Origin: Lactobacillus sp.
Lineage (GTDB): Bacteria > Bacillota > Bacilli > Lactobacillales > Lactobacillaceae
Length of the DNA stretch: 64,000 nt
Direction: 5' to 3'
NCBI GenBank assembly: GCA_022651245.1
Contig: JALCQM010000004.1
Span: 26,308-90,307 of the forward strand
Below, in pieces: positions 42,785 through 52,200 of this stretch. Both the position numbers and the translations under genes were made by a program. The notes under the pieces are model-generated. The model made no database searches and was not told the DNA's origin. It saw nothing but the letters and a program-made list of their open reading frames with translations. The first letter of the stretch is position 1; each line of letters starts with the position of its first letter.

Positions 42785-43615
42785 ATGCGTCCATTACAAG
42801 CAGAAATTATCCAAGCCTTGCACGTTCAACCTAAGATTGACCCGCAAGCTGAGATCCGCCGCAGTGTCGATTTTTTGAAGGCTTACCTGAGCCATTACTC
42901 GGGTTTGAAGAGCCTGGTATTGGGCATCTCGGGCGGGCAAGACTCCACCTTAGCTGGTGCCTTGGCCGAAAAGGCGGTGCAAGAGTTGCGAGCCGAAACC
43001 GGTGACGACAGTTATCAATTTATTGCGGTGCGCTTACCTTATGGCGAGCAGGCTGACGAAGCCGATGCCATGGCGGCGATCGCCTTCATGCAGGCCGACG
43101 CCACCACTCGGGTGAACATTAAGCCCAGCGTGGATGCGATGGTGGCGGCTGTCGAAGCCAACGAGTTGACGGTCACTGACTTCAACAAGGGAAACATCAA
43201 GGCGCGGGCGCGGATGATCGCGCAGTACGCCATTGCCGGTGCCCATGCCGGCGTGGTGGTCGGGACTGACCACGCCGCCGAAGCCGTCACGGGATTTTAC
43301 ACCAAGTTCGGTGACGGTGGCGCCGATGTCACGCCATTATGGCGGCTGAATAAGCGCCAAGGGGCCGCGATGCTCAAGGCATTAGGGGCGCCAGCGCACT
43401 TGTATGAAAAGGCGCCGACTGCTGACTTGGAAGAAGAGCGGCCAGCTTTACCAGATGAAGTCGCCCTAGGGGTCTCATATCGCGATATCGATGATTACTT
43501 AGAAGGTCAAGCGGTTAGTGAGACCGCCGCCGAGACGATCGAAGGGTGGTACCGCAAGTCGGCCCATAAGCGGCACTTGCCGATCACGGTATTTGACAAT
43601 TTTTGGCAAGCATAA
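42785..43615 (+). CDS. nadE: Ammonia-dependent NAD+ synthetase
   Basis: [57 protein letters not shown]. Confidence 0.96.
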   Translation: MRPLQAEIIQALHVQPKIDPQAEIRRSVDFLKAYLSHYSGLKSLVLGISGGQDSTLAGALAEKAVQELRAETGDDSYQFIAVRLPYGEQADEADAMAAIAFMQADATTRVNIKPSVDAMVAAVEANELTVTDFNKGNIKARARMIAQYAIAGAHAGVVVGTDHAAEAVTGFYTKFGDGGADVTPLWRLNKRQGAAMLKALGAPAHLYEKAPTADLEEERPALPDEVALGVSYRDIDDYLEGQAVSETAAETIEGWYRKSAHKRHLPITVFDNFWQA

Positions 43616-43621
43616 GCAGAC

Positions 43622-43667
43622 AAAAAAGCCTTTGTCGACGAGTCATCACGTCGACAAAGGCTTTTTT
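43622..43667. terminator. Bidirectional terminator
   Basis: AAAAAAGCCTTTGTCGACG-agtcatca-CGTCGACAAAGGCTTTTTT. Confidence 0.85.
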
Positions 43668-44023
43668 GATGGTGGTGGCGTCTAAAAAGGCATATGGCAC
43701 AACAAAGACACGTCAGGTCTCCCCAAACGTGTCCCGGGCGATTCCCCAAATGAAGAGGCGCGGTTGCCAACCCGCGAAAATCTTTGAATACGGTGCCTGA
43801 GTTTGCACTCAGGACTGGGATAACAGCGGCCTCACGCGGGTTGATCCCGCCATGAGGGTCGTACTACCAGATGTCTCGCCTGTGCCCGAGTCTTTCCAGG
43901 CCATTTTCAGGATCTATCCCTTAGCGCGTGTGGAGGCCGACAAGGATCATCGACTGGTACCCCCACCGGTACAGACTGGGAAAGCATATGGAGTGGCCAC
44001 CACCATACCCAACTGTATAAGCT
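43622..44023 (-). ncRNA. Candidate ~400-nt structured ncRNA of unassigned family
   Basis: No plausible CDS; reverse-strand extended -10 TGGTATACT (44030-44038), several stable hairpins including CCTGAGT-GCAA-ACTCAGG (43796-43813) and GACACG/CGTGTC (43707-43733), strong terminator at 3' end. Confidence 0.55.
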
Positions 44024-44144
44024 AAGGTCAGTATACCAGCTTTTACCGAGAATGGAACCCCTTACGTAAACATTTACATAACATTTACAAAAAGTAAGCG
44101 AACGTAACTTCATCCGCCAGAATCCACCTTTTTGCTGGCGACCG

Positions 44145-44204
44145 TTGACAACCGTCCAAAGACTAGGGTACACTACTAATCGTTGTTGTTCGTAACTATT
44201 ACGA
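44145..44204 (+). promoter_or_regulatory. Promoter with Zur-box-like palindrome
   Basis: TTGACA (44145) - 18 bp - TACACT (44169); TCGTAActaTTACGA at 44190-44204 resembles the Firmicutes Zur consensus TCGTAATnATTACGA. Confidence 0.6.
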
Positions 44205-44220
44205 TTAAGGAGAAGAGTTA

Positions 44221-44352
44221 TGCCAAAAACAGATCTAGCGACCGCTCGGCGGCAGATGCACAGTCCAAACATCAAGACGCGCAAGCATGCGTTGCGACTC
44301 TTGCACGAAGCGAAGCGCAACCAACAAAAGGCGCGGGTGGCAGGACGTTGAT
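44221..44352 (+). CDS. Putative metal homeostasis small protein
   Basis: 43 aa MPKTDLATARRQMHSPNIKTRKHALRLLHEAKRNQQKARVAGR; RBS aaggaga; upstream of Zn-SBP. Confidence 0.65.
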
Positions 44353-44402
44353 CACGATGCGTGCGGTTTAGCCGCACGTCTACATAAATGGGGGAAAAAG
44401 AA

Positions 44403-45299
44403 ATGCAGTTCAAACGTTGCGTGATTGGTTTAGTCGCGGGATTAGCATTAGGCGTGGCAATGATCGGGAATCGGTCTGTGGCGGCGGCCAGCAAAGACGC
44501 TGACATTCAAGTTGTGGCGAGTGTCGATTTTTACGGTGAGGCGGCTCAAGCGGTTTTGGGGGATCATGGCCAGGTGACGTCGATCATTGATCAACCGAAC
44601 GTCGATCCGCATGATTATGAACCGACGACGAAGGTGGGTAAGCGCGTCGCTAAAGCCGATGTGGCGGTGTATAACGGCGCAGGTTATGATACTTGGATGA
44701 CCAAGTTGCTTAAAGGCAAGCGCCACCACACGGTTAAAGTGTCGGCGGCTAAGGTCGTCGGGGTCAAAGACGGCGAAAATGAGCATATTTGGTATAAACC
44801 GCAAACCATGCCTAAAATGGCAAATGCTTTGGCAAAGCAGTTTGGCAAACTAGATAAGGTGCATAAAGCCGAGTATCAGAAAAATGCGCAAACTTACATC
44901 GCGTCCTTGAAACCACTGTTGACGCTCATCGATAAGCTCAAAGCTAATGCAGGTGACAAGTCGGTGGCGGTTTCTGAGCCAGTGTTTGTCAATGCGCTGA
45001 CTTACTTGGGCTACAAAGTCAATGATGCCCATTTTGCCAACGCCATCGAGGAAGGCTCTGATCCGAGCCCTGCTGATATCCGGAAGCTAGATAATGCCAT
45101 TAAAGACAAAAAGATCGCCTTTTTCGTGCAAAACACGCAGGTCGAGAGTAAAATCGTTGATCGCGTGGTCAAAAAGTGCCGCACGGCGGGCGTGCCGGTG
45201 CTGAAAGTCACGGAAACGCTGCCCAAAGGCAAAGATTATACGCAATGGATGACGGCGCAATACCAAGCGTTGGAAAAGATTCAGACGGCTGAAAAATAA
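44403..45299 (+). CDS. Zinc/manganese ABC transporter substrate-binding protein (ZnuA/AdcA family)
   Basis: Signal peptide; VVASVDFYGEAAQAVLGDHGQVTSIIDQPNVDPHDYEPTTKVGKRVAKADVAVYNGAGYDTW. Confidence 0.92.
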   Translation: MQFKRCVIGLVAGLALGVAMIGNRSVAAASKDADIQVVASVDFYGEAAQAVLGDHGQVTSIIDQPNVDPHDYEPTTKVGKRVAKADVAVYNGAGYDTWMTKLLKGKRHHTVKVSAAKVVGVKDGENEHIWYKPQTMPKMANALAKQFGKLDKVHKAEYQKNAQTYIASLKPLLTLIDKLKANAGDKSVAVSEPVFVNALTYLGYKVNDAHFANAIEEGSDPSPADIRKLDNAIKDKKIAFFVQNTQVESKIVDRVVKKCRTAGVPVLKVTETLPKGKDYTQWMTAQYQALEKIQTAEK

Positions 45300-45304
45300 C
45301 CAGT

Positions 45305-45351
45305 AAACGGCGCTACCTGACGATTCTATGAATCGCGAGGCAGCGCCGTTT
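45305..45351. terminator. Bidirectional hairpin terminator
   Basis: AAACGGCGCTaCCT...AGGcAGCGCCGTTT. Confidence 0.6.
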
Positions 45352-45364
45352 GAATTGGGAAAAC

Positions 45365-46978
45365 TTATTCTGTCACGATCTTCACCGCCAGCCCATGGCC
45401 GGCCAGGATACGGATCGCGTTGTAAGGGCCGAGGCCCTTGCGTTCGATGATGTAAATTGGCTGGTCTTGAGGCAGTTCGGCGAGGCGGTCGCGTAACTGG
45501 CTCAGGGGGATGTTCCCGCTGGCCGTGATGTTGCCTGACACTGGGCGGCCCGGTTCGCGGATGTCGAGGAAGTAACCGTGGGCCCGGGCATCGGCGTCTA
45601 GGTCGTGGTAAGCCACCGTGCTGGCTAGCTGGGTCATCCGGTTGATTGCCACGTAACCGGCGACGTTGAGGATGTCACGCGATGACGAAAACGGTGGCGA
45701 ATACGGGAACTCGAGATCAGGCAGGTCGTTGACCGTCATCTTGGCGGCGACGGCGACTGCGAATTCCCCAGAGCGTTTGTCGACCCCTTCGTAGCCGATG
45801 AATTGCCCGCCGAGCAGTTTGCCAGTGCCTTTTTCAAACAAGATCTTCAGGTTCAAGCGCCGGGCGTTCGGATAGAAGAAGGCGTGATCAAACGGGGTGA
45901 TCATTACGCTATCATAGTTAGTGATACCGGCATTTTGCAAGGCGGTTTCCGTGTAGCCAACGGTGCTGGCGGTGAGGTCAAAAACCTTGGCCACCGCAAC
46001 GCCGATGAAGCCAGGGTAAGTCAGGTCTTCGCCGTTGATAATGTCGGCGAGCAGGTGACCTTGGCGGTTAGCGGCGCTGGATAAGACACTCGGGACCCGG
46101 CGTCCGGTGATGCGGCTGGTAGTTTCGATGATGTCACCGATGGCGTAGATATTTGGCAAGTCAGTTTGCAAGTGCTCGTCAACGGGAATGTGGCCATCAT
46201 TGGCCAAGGTGATCCCCGCTTTTTGGGCCAAGGTGTTGTTCGGTGCGACCCCTGTCACGACGATCAGCAGATCGGTGGTCACCATGGTGTTATCGCTGAG
46301 GCGCAACGTGTGCCCGTTATCGCTGACCGCTTCGACGGTGGTGCTCAAGCGCAAGTCGACCCCGTGGGAGGTGATCTCTGTTTCCAAAAAGGCGGCCATC
46401 TCGGGGTCATAGGGAGCCATCACGTGAGCAGCCTGATCGATCAAGGTCACGGCCCAGCCGCGATGGCGAAAGTTTTCTGCCAGTTCGACGCCAGCAGCAC
46501 CGGCACCGAGTAGGGTCACCGACTGCGGGGTGTGGGCGTCCATATACGCCTTGATCTTATCGGCGTCGCCCATGCTGCGGATCGTGAAGGCGGCTTCTGC
46601 CGTGGCTAAACCAGGGATCGCCGGTAAAACAGGGCTGGCGCCGGTGGCTAAGATCAGCTTGTCATAGCTTTCCGAATAGGTGCGGTCGGTGGCCAGATCA
46701 TGCACCTGGACGGTTTGCGTCTGGGCATCAATCGCAGTAACTTCGCTATGGATGCGGACGTCGAGATTGTTTTTTTGCTTAAGGATCTCTGGGGTGCGTT
46801 CGATCAAGGAATCGCGATCGATAATGACGCCGCCGAGGTAATACGGCAAGGCACAGCTCGCGTAGGAAATGTGCTCGCCGCGCTCAAGCATGATGATCTC
46901 TGCTTGCTCATTGAGCCGGCGTAGGCGCGTCGCAAACGATGGCCCGGCAGCGACCCCGCCAATAACAACAACTTTCAT
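45365..46978 (-). CDS. CoA-disulfide reductase-like / FAD-dependent oxidoreductase with C-terminal rhodanese domain
   Basis: MKVVVIGGVAAGPSFATRLRRLNEQAEIIMLERGEHISYASCALPYYLGG; C-terminal rhodanese-like YFLDIREPGRPVSGNITASGNIPLSQL. Confidence 0.92.
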   Translation of the reverse strand: MKVVVIGGVAAGPSFATRLRRLNEQAEIIMLERGEHISYASCALPYYLGGVIIDRDSLIERTPEILKQKNNLDVRIHSEVTAIDAQTQTVQVHDLATDRTYSESYDKLILATGASPVLPAIPGLATAEAAFTIRSMGDADKIKAYMDAHTPQSVTLLGAGAAGVELAENFRHRGWAVTLIDQAAHVMAPYDPEMAAFLETEITSHGVDLRLSTTVEAVSDNGHTLRLSDNTMVTTDLLIVVTGVAPNNTLAQKAGITLANDGHIPVDEHLQTDLPNIYAIGDIIETTSRITGRRVPSVLSSAANRQGHLLADIINGEDLTYPGFIGVAVAKVFDLTASTVGYTETALQNAGITNYDSVMITPFDHAFFYPNARRLNLKILFEKGTGKLLGGQFIGYEGVDKRSGEFAVAVAAKMTVNDLPDLEFPYSPPFSSSRDILNVAGYVAINRMTQLASTVAYHDLDADARAHGYFLDIREPGRPVSGNITASGNIPLSQLRDRLAELPQDQPIYIIERKGLGPYNAIRILAGHGLAVKIVTE

Positions 46979-47153
46979 GGTGATTCCTCCTTCAGTCGGT
47001 AAGCGCTTTATCACCCCTTATTGTAATGGTTAATTGAGGGCGCCGCAAATTGTGGGTACAGAGGCATCTGGTGAAAGGTAGATGCGGTGCTTTGCTCGCC
47101 AACCAGCATGGTCAGCGGATTGCTGTGTCGTGGCGAGAACCTAGTGCGTCCGC

Positions 47154-47882
47154 CTAACCTTGGGGCAAGTCAAACCCTTGCGCCTTTAGAATCGCGCCGA
47201 TTTCATCGCGGTGGTGTTGATCGGCGGTGAGGTGGCGCTGGATCAAGCTGTAAAAGGATTCCTCCCGCGCGCCTGTGTCCCGGTGGGCGTAGTAGGCGGC
47301 CACGGCGTGATCGTAAGCCGCTATGGCGGCTGGATCAGCGGCCGGGTAAGTATTTTCCCCGACGACTACGGCGTGAGGCAGGCGCGGCTTGGCTTGTGGG
47401 TCTTCATCCGGCACCCCGACCATCAAACCCAAAAGCGGGAACGTGTACCGTGGTAAGTGCAGTAAGTCGATCATTTGTTGGGGATCATTCAAGATACTGC
47501 CGAGCATCACGCCTCCGAGACCTGCACGTTCTGCGGCGGCTAATACGTTTTGGGCGGCTAGTGTGACATCGAAGGCCCCAGCCAAAAAAGCGTTCCAATT
47601 GGTGAAGTGGTGGTGGTCACTGCCAGGTGCGATGAGCCGAATGTCACGCCCGGTGTCGATAACGAAAATGAATAAGGCGCCGTTAGGTTGGTTTAAGGCG
47701 GCGCTCCCCGAAATCTTGGCGACCTTGGCGCGTAAAGTTGCGTCAGTGATGTGGATCATGGTGAAAGACTGTAAGAACTCGCTGGAAGAGGTCGCTTGGG
47801 CAACCGCTTCCAAAGTGGCAACGTCCACGGGGATGGGTTTGAACCGGCGGATGCTGCGGTGATATAAGGCGACAGATTTCAT
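47154..47882 (-). CDS. NADPH-dependent nitroreductase family oxidoreductase
   Basis: YHRSIRRFKPIPVDVATLEAVAQATSSSEFLQSFTMIHI...LGGVMLGSILNDPQQMIDLLHLP. Confidence 0.9.
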   Translation of the reverse strand: MKSVALYHRSIRRFKPIPVDVATLEAVAQATSSSEFLQSFTMIHITDATLRAKVAKISGSAALNQPNGALFIFVIDTGRDIRLIAPGSDHHHFTNWNAFLAGAFDVTLAAQNVLAAAERAGLGGVMLGSILNDPQQMIDLLHLPRYTFPLLGLMVGVPDEDPQAKPRLPHAVVVGENTYPAADPAAIAAYDHAVAAYYAHRDTGAREESFYSLIQRHLTADQHHRDEIGAILKAQGFDLPQG

Positions 47883-47972
47883 AGGCTATTGATTCACTTC
47901 CATTGTAGATTGTTTTCAGTCTAGCACCAGGAGAATGCTGCGACAACTCGCCTCAGCCGACGGGGCATTGAG

Positions 47973-48296
47973 TCACAGCCAGGTGCCGCCGGCGACAATC
48001 AAGCCATAAGCTAACGCTTGGTGCCGCAATTGCTTGGCATCGTAATCGCGATAGTGGTTATGTAAGGCACCGTATAAGGCGCGCCCTGCTGGTGGTAGGG
48101 TCATCGGCCGAAAATACGGCAGCGCGTTCAATGAGAGGTATAAAGCGCAGCGCGTTTTAGCCAGCGGCTCTTTTGCCATTAACGCCTTGGCGGATTGCGC
48201 CAAAATGGTGTGGTACTGCGTATTCAAGTCGTTAGCGAAGTCTTCGGCGTAAGCCGCGTCGATCAAGTCGAATAATGCTTGTGTTTCGGTATCCAT
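47973..48296 (-). CDS. Hypothetical helical protein (possibly bacteriocin-immunity-like)
   Basis: 107 aa; all-helical composition; weak resemblance only. Confidence 0.55.
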   Translation of the reverse strand: MDTETQALFDLIDAAYAEDFANDLNTQYHTILAQSAKALMAKEPLAKTRCALYLSLNALPYFRPMTLPPAGRALYGALHNHYRDYDAKQLRHQALAYGLIVAGGTWL

Positions 48297-48506
48297 GGAA
48301 GATCCCTCCTTTTTCTACACTGTAGCCATATACTGGACAAGAAGCAATCGAGGTGACAATAGTGTTAGGTGGGGAGAGGACCGGCGTATTTTGCGAATTA
48401 GTGATCACGACGCGACGGCAAAATAACTTGGTGAAGCTTATCGACCACATCGGTACCGGGCCTACCTGTGCTAGACTAAGGGCAGATCAATAGGAGGCGA
48501 TTTGCG

Positions 48507-48908
48507 GTGAAATTTCACCATATTGGGCGGCCGGTCCCGCTAGCACAGATTCAAGCTGACCCAGAAACCAAGTACAGTCCATTATGGGATATGTACTCAT
48601 TAGATGTGGCCAATGATTTGACGATTCCAATCGAACTCCATGCCTTTGGCCCTAAATGTTCATTGGATCGGCGTATCCAAACTCAGCCGCACGTTGCTTT
48701 TGTCGTCGATGATATTCAGGCGGCCTTGCGCGGGCAAGAAGTGATCATGCCGCTTTATCAGCCATTTGCAGGCTACCAGTGTGCGATGCTCTTAGTTTCT
48801 GGTCAGCCGGTAGAGCTGATCGAGACCACATTGTCGGAACGCGAGATCTGGGGCGACGGAGTGTTTAAGGATAGCGTGTTGTATCCGGACGGGGAAAAGC
48901 GGTCGTGA
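48507..48908 (+). CDS. VOC/glyoxalase-like protein
   Basis: MKFHHIGRPVPL...IELHAFGPKC...PHVAFVVDDIQAALRG. Confidence 0.7.
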   Translation: MKFHHIGRPVPLAQIQADPETKYSPLWDMYSLDVANDLTIPIELHAFGPKCSLDRRIQTQPHVAFVVDDIQAALRGQEVIMPLYQPFAGYQCAMLLVSGQPVELIETTLSEREIWGDGVFKDSVLYPDGEKRS

Positions 48909-48985
48909 TGGCTGTCGAATTAAGAACAATCGAAGTACAAATCAGTTGCACCCGCTATTGAGATAAGATACAATGAATGTGTCAC

Positions 48986-49104
48986 ATAAGGGAGTAACTA
49001 GCGGTGTTTAACCGCGGCAACGTCACCAACAAGTTGAAATGCTGGTGTTGCCTTAAATAGTGAGACTTATGAACTGCGCCCGCAGTCCGTAAGTCTCTTT
49101 TTTT
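48986..49104 (+). promoter_or_regulatory. yybP-ykoY-type (Mn2+) riboswitch with terminator
   Basis: AAGGGAGTAACTAGCGG...GGCAACGTCACCAAC...GCTGGTGTTGCC...GTGAGACTTAT; terminator GAGACTTA...TAAGTCTCTTTTTTT; upstream of P-type ATPase. Confidence 0.75.
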
Positions 49105-49261
49105 CACCGCGGCGCTGACACAAAACGCGTTCGCCAGCACAACGGTGAGGCGGATAAGTCATCGCGCCTCGATCCGGCTGACGCCGAATTGTGTCACGCT
49201 GTCTTATCCACCCACCTAAACCCGTGATGGCTCACGCTCTCAATTACTAGGAGGAAATTTT

Positions 49262-51916
49262 ATGACCGATCACCCAGCGTATTCCCAAAGCAAAGAGGAA
49301 ATCTTGGAAACGACCAAGACGGATCTCAATGCTGGTTTGAGTGCCCAAGAAGCACAGGCGCGTTTGGCCCAAAACGGCCCTAACGCCTTAGCCAAGGGCG
49401 AAAAGAAGACGTTAGTGCAACGCTTCTTAGATCAGTTCAAAGACTTCATGATCATTGTGTTGTTGGTCGCGGCTTTGATCGCCGGCTTCGTGGTTCACGA
49501 ATGGGCCGATGCCGGGATCATTTTGGCCGTGGTGATCCTTAACGCGATCTTTGGCGTGTTCCAGGAAAGTAAGGCTGAAGAGGCCATCGACGCCTTAGCC
49601 GAAATGGCGACGCCAGATGCGCACGTGCGCCGCGGCGGTCAAGTCGTGACGATCCCCAGTTCTGAACTGGTCGTTGGCGACATCGTTTTGGTCGAAGCCG
49701 GGGATGTGGTGCCGGCAGACATGCGCTGGTTGGAAAGTGCGAACCTGAAAATCGAAGAGTCTGCGTTGACCGGGGAATCCGTGCCGGTGGAAAAAGACGT
49801 GGCGACCTTGTCTGGCGATAAAGTCGGCATCGGTGATCGTACCAATATGGGCTTCATGAACAGTAACATCACTTACGGCCGTGGCGTTGGGGTGGTCGTG
49901 GCGACGGGGATGGCGACCGAGGTTGGGCGCATCGCTGGCATGATCAATGCCGCAGAAGAAACCACCACCCCGTTACAAGAAAACCTCAGCCAGCTCGGGA
50001 AGAGCCTGACGATCATGATCCTAGTGATCGCGGCCATCGTGTTTGGGGTCGGGTTGTGGCGCGGTGCCGCAAGCCTGCCAGAAATGTTTTTGACTGCGAT
50101 TTCCTTGGCTGTGGCCGCGATTCCAGAAGGCTTGCCGGCGATCGTGACGATCATTTTGGCCTTAGGCACGCAAAAAATGGCCAAGCGGAATGCCCTGGTC
50201 CGCAAGTTGCCCGCCGTGGAAACGTTAGGTTCCACGGAAATCATCGCTTCAGATAAAACCGGGACCTTGACGCAAAACAAGATGACCGTCGAAAAGGTCT
50301 ACTATGATGGCCAGCTCCACGATGCCCTCAACGGGGTGCAAAGCGAGAACCCGTTGCTGGAGATCATGACGTTCGCCAATGATACCCAGGTCCAAGAAGA
50401 CGGTACGATGCTCGGGGACCCGACGGAAACCGCCTTGGTGGCTTATGGTCAGACCCAGCAGTTCGACTTGCCGTCAGCGTTGGCAGCCAAGCCGCGGGTT
50501 TCAGAAGTGCCATTCGATTCCGAGCGTAAGCTGATGACCACTATCCATCAGCTTGCTGACGGCCGCTTTTTCGTGGCCACCAAAGGGGCACCAGATCAGT
50601 TGTTGAAGCGTGTGACTCAGATTGCCACCGGTGATGCGGCACGGCCGTTCACCGATGCGGACCGCGATGCCATTTTAGCGACCAATAAGCAACTGGCAAC
50701 GCAAGCGCTGCGGGTTTTGGGGATGGCCTATAAGCTCATCGAGGCGGTACCGGCTACAGTGGATACGGATACCGTGGAGCACGAGCTGGTTTTCGCCGGC
50801 TTAGTCGGGATGATCGATCCAGAGCGGCCAGAAGCGGCTGATGCCGTCGCGGCGGCGAAGGCAGCTGGAATCCGGCCGATGATGATCACCGGGGACCACC
50901 AAGACACTGCTGAAGCGATCGCCGGGCGCTTAGGCATCATCACCCCTGGGGACGACGCTGCCGTGATCACCGGTGCGCAACTCGACGCGCAGTCTGATGA
51001 AGAGTTCGACCGCAACGTTGAAAAGTATAGCGTCTATGCCCGCGTCGCGCCGGAACACAAGGTACGGATCGTGAATGCCTGGCAAAAACGTGGCAAAGTG
51101 GTCGCGATGACCGGTGACGGGGTCAACGACGCGCCGGCTTTAAAGGCAGCGGATATCGGAATCGGGATGGGGATCACTGGGACAGAAGTGTCCAAGGGGG
51201 CCTCAGACATGGTGCTGGCCGACGATAATTTTTCCACCATTGTCACCGCTGTCGAAGAAGGCCGTAAGGTGTTCTCCAACATTCAAAAGAGTATCCAGTA
51301 CCTGTTATCTGCGAACTTAGGGGAAGTCTTGACCTTGTTCATGATGACCATGTTGGGTTGGGATATTCTAGCCCCAGTGCACATCCTGTGGATCAACTTG
51401 GTCACTGATACCTTCCCAGCAATTGCTTTAGGGGTCGAACCGACCGAACCTGGGATTATGAAGCAAAAGCCGCGCGGGCGTAAATCCAACTTCTTCTCGG
51501 GTGGTGTCGGCCAAGCTGTCATTTGGCAAGGGATTCTGGAAGGCGCGTTGACGCTAGGCGTGTACTTCATCGGTATCACTTGGCCGATCCACACCACGCA
51601 AGCGGCAATCCATGCCGATGCGTTGACTATGGCATATGCAACTTTGGGCTTGATCCAGCTGTTCCACGCCTTCAACGTCAAGTCCGTGCACCAAAGCTTG
51701 TTTACCGTCGGCTTGTTCCGCAACCGGGCCTTCAACTGGGCAATCTTAGCTAGCTTCATCTTGTTGGCAGTCACCATCTTAGTGCCAGGCTTCAACGGCT
51801 TATTCCATGTGACCAGTCTCGACTGGCATCAATGGGCTGTTGTACTCGGTGCCGGCTTCGCGATTATCCTGATCGTCGAAGTGGTTAAATTTATCCAGCG
51901 GCGAACACACCGCTAA
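49262..51916 (+). CDS. P-type cation-transporting ATPase (Ca2+/Mn2+ type)
   Basis: SDKTGTLTQNKMTV, TGESVPV, MTGDGVNDAPALKAADIGIGMGITGTEVSKGASDMVLADD. Confidence 0.96.
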   Translation: MTDHPAYSQSKEEILETTKTDLNAGLSAQEAQARLAQNGPNALAKGEKKTLVQRFLDQFKDFMIIVLLVAALIAGFVVHEWADAGIILAVVILNAIFGVFQESKAEEAIDALAEMATPDAHVRRGGQVVTIPSSELVVGDIVLVEAGDVVPADMRWLESANLKIEESALTGESVPVEKDVATLSGDKVGIGDRTNMGFMNSNITYGRGVGVVVATGMATEVGRIAGMINAAEETTTPLQENLSQLGKSLTIMILVIAAIVFGVGLWRGAASLPEMFLTAISLAVAAIPEGLPAIVTIILALGTQKMAKRNALVRKLPAVETLGSTEIIASDKTGTLTQNKMTVEKVYYDGQLHDALNGVQSENPLLEIMTFANDTQVQEDGTMLGDPTETALVAYGQTQQFDLPSALAAKPRVSEVPFDSERKLMTTIHQLADGRFFVATKGAPDQLLKRVTQIATGDAARPFTDADRDAILATNKQLATQALRVLGMAYKLIEAVPATVDTDTVEHELVFAGLVGMIDPERPEAADAVAAAKAAGIRPMMITGDHQDTAEAIAGRLGIITPGDDAAVITGAQLDAQSDEEFDRNVEKYSVYARVAPEHKVRIVNAWQKRGKVVAMTGDGVNDAPALKAADIGIGMGITGTEVSKGASDMVLADDNFSTIVTAVEEGRKVFSNIQKSIQYLLSANLGEVLTLFMMTMLGWDILAPVHILWINLVTDTFPAIALGVEPTEPGIMKQKPRGRKSNFFSGGVGQAVIWQGILEGALTLGVYFIGITWPIHTTQAAIHADALTMAYATLGLIQLFHAFNVKSVHQSLFTVGLFRNRAFNWAILASFILLAVTILVPGFNGLFHVTSLDWHQWAVVLGAGFAIILIVEVVKFIQRRTHR

Positions 51917-51921
51917 TACTG

Positions 51922-51946
51922 AAAGCCTCCATGATGGGGGCTTTTT
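51922..51946 (+). terminator. Terminator
   Basis: AAAGCCTCCatgatGGGGGCTTTTT. Confidence 0.65.
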
Positions 51947-52045
51947 GAGTGGGTAGAACAACTGAGCTGATCTTCAATCTGGCGGTGGCGCCGGTTGTTG
52001 GTGGACAAACCGATGAAACGTCTTATAATAAAAGTAATTGAATCG

Positions 52046-52126
52046 CGACTTAGGGGTGCTGCAAGGCTGAGACGGGCAACCGAACCCTGGAACCTGACAA
52101 CGTTAAACCGTGCGTAGGAAAAGTCG
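52046..52126 (+). promoter_or_regulatory. TPP (THI-box) riboswitch
   Basis: CGACTTAGGGGTGCTGCAAGGCTGAGACGGGCAACCGAACCCTGGAACCTGACAACGTTAAACCGTGCGTAGGAAAAGTCG. Confidence 0.92.
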
Positions 52127-52139
52127 TGGTGAATTGGCA

Positions 52140-52169
52140 ACGTCTAAACGGTGGTTTAGGCGTTTTTTT
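52140..52169 (+). terminator. Riboswitch-linked terminator
   Basis: ACGTCTAAAC-ggtg-GTTTAGGCGT then TTTTTT. Confidence 0.8.
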
Positions 52170-52200
52170 GTCGCTTGAGCAGGAAAGTAGGGGAAATTCG

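Noticed and set aside
43622-44023. Assignment of the 43.6-44.0 kb RNA as RNase P, tmRNA or a cobalamin riboswitch
   Set aside because: Only short fragments match; missing required blocks (e.g. tmRNA tRNA-like ends, type B RNase P GUAAACCCC-type segments, full B12 aptamer)
43907-44506. 199-aa minus-strand ORF
   Set aside because: Covers the candidate ncRNA and is antisense to the small metal-homeostasis gene; amino acid composition not natural
50056-50256. Short alternative-frame ORFs in the P-type ATPase gene
   Set aside because: Shadow ORFs in a strongly conserved coding sequence
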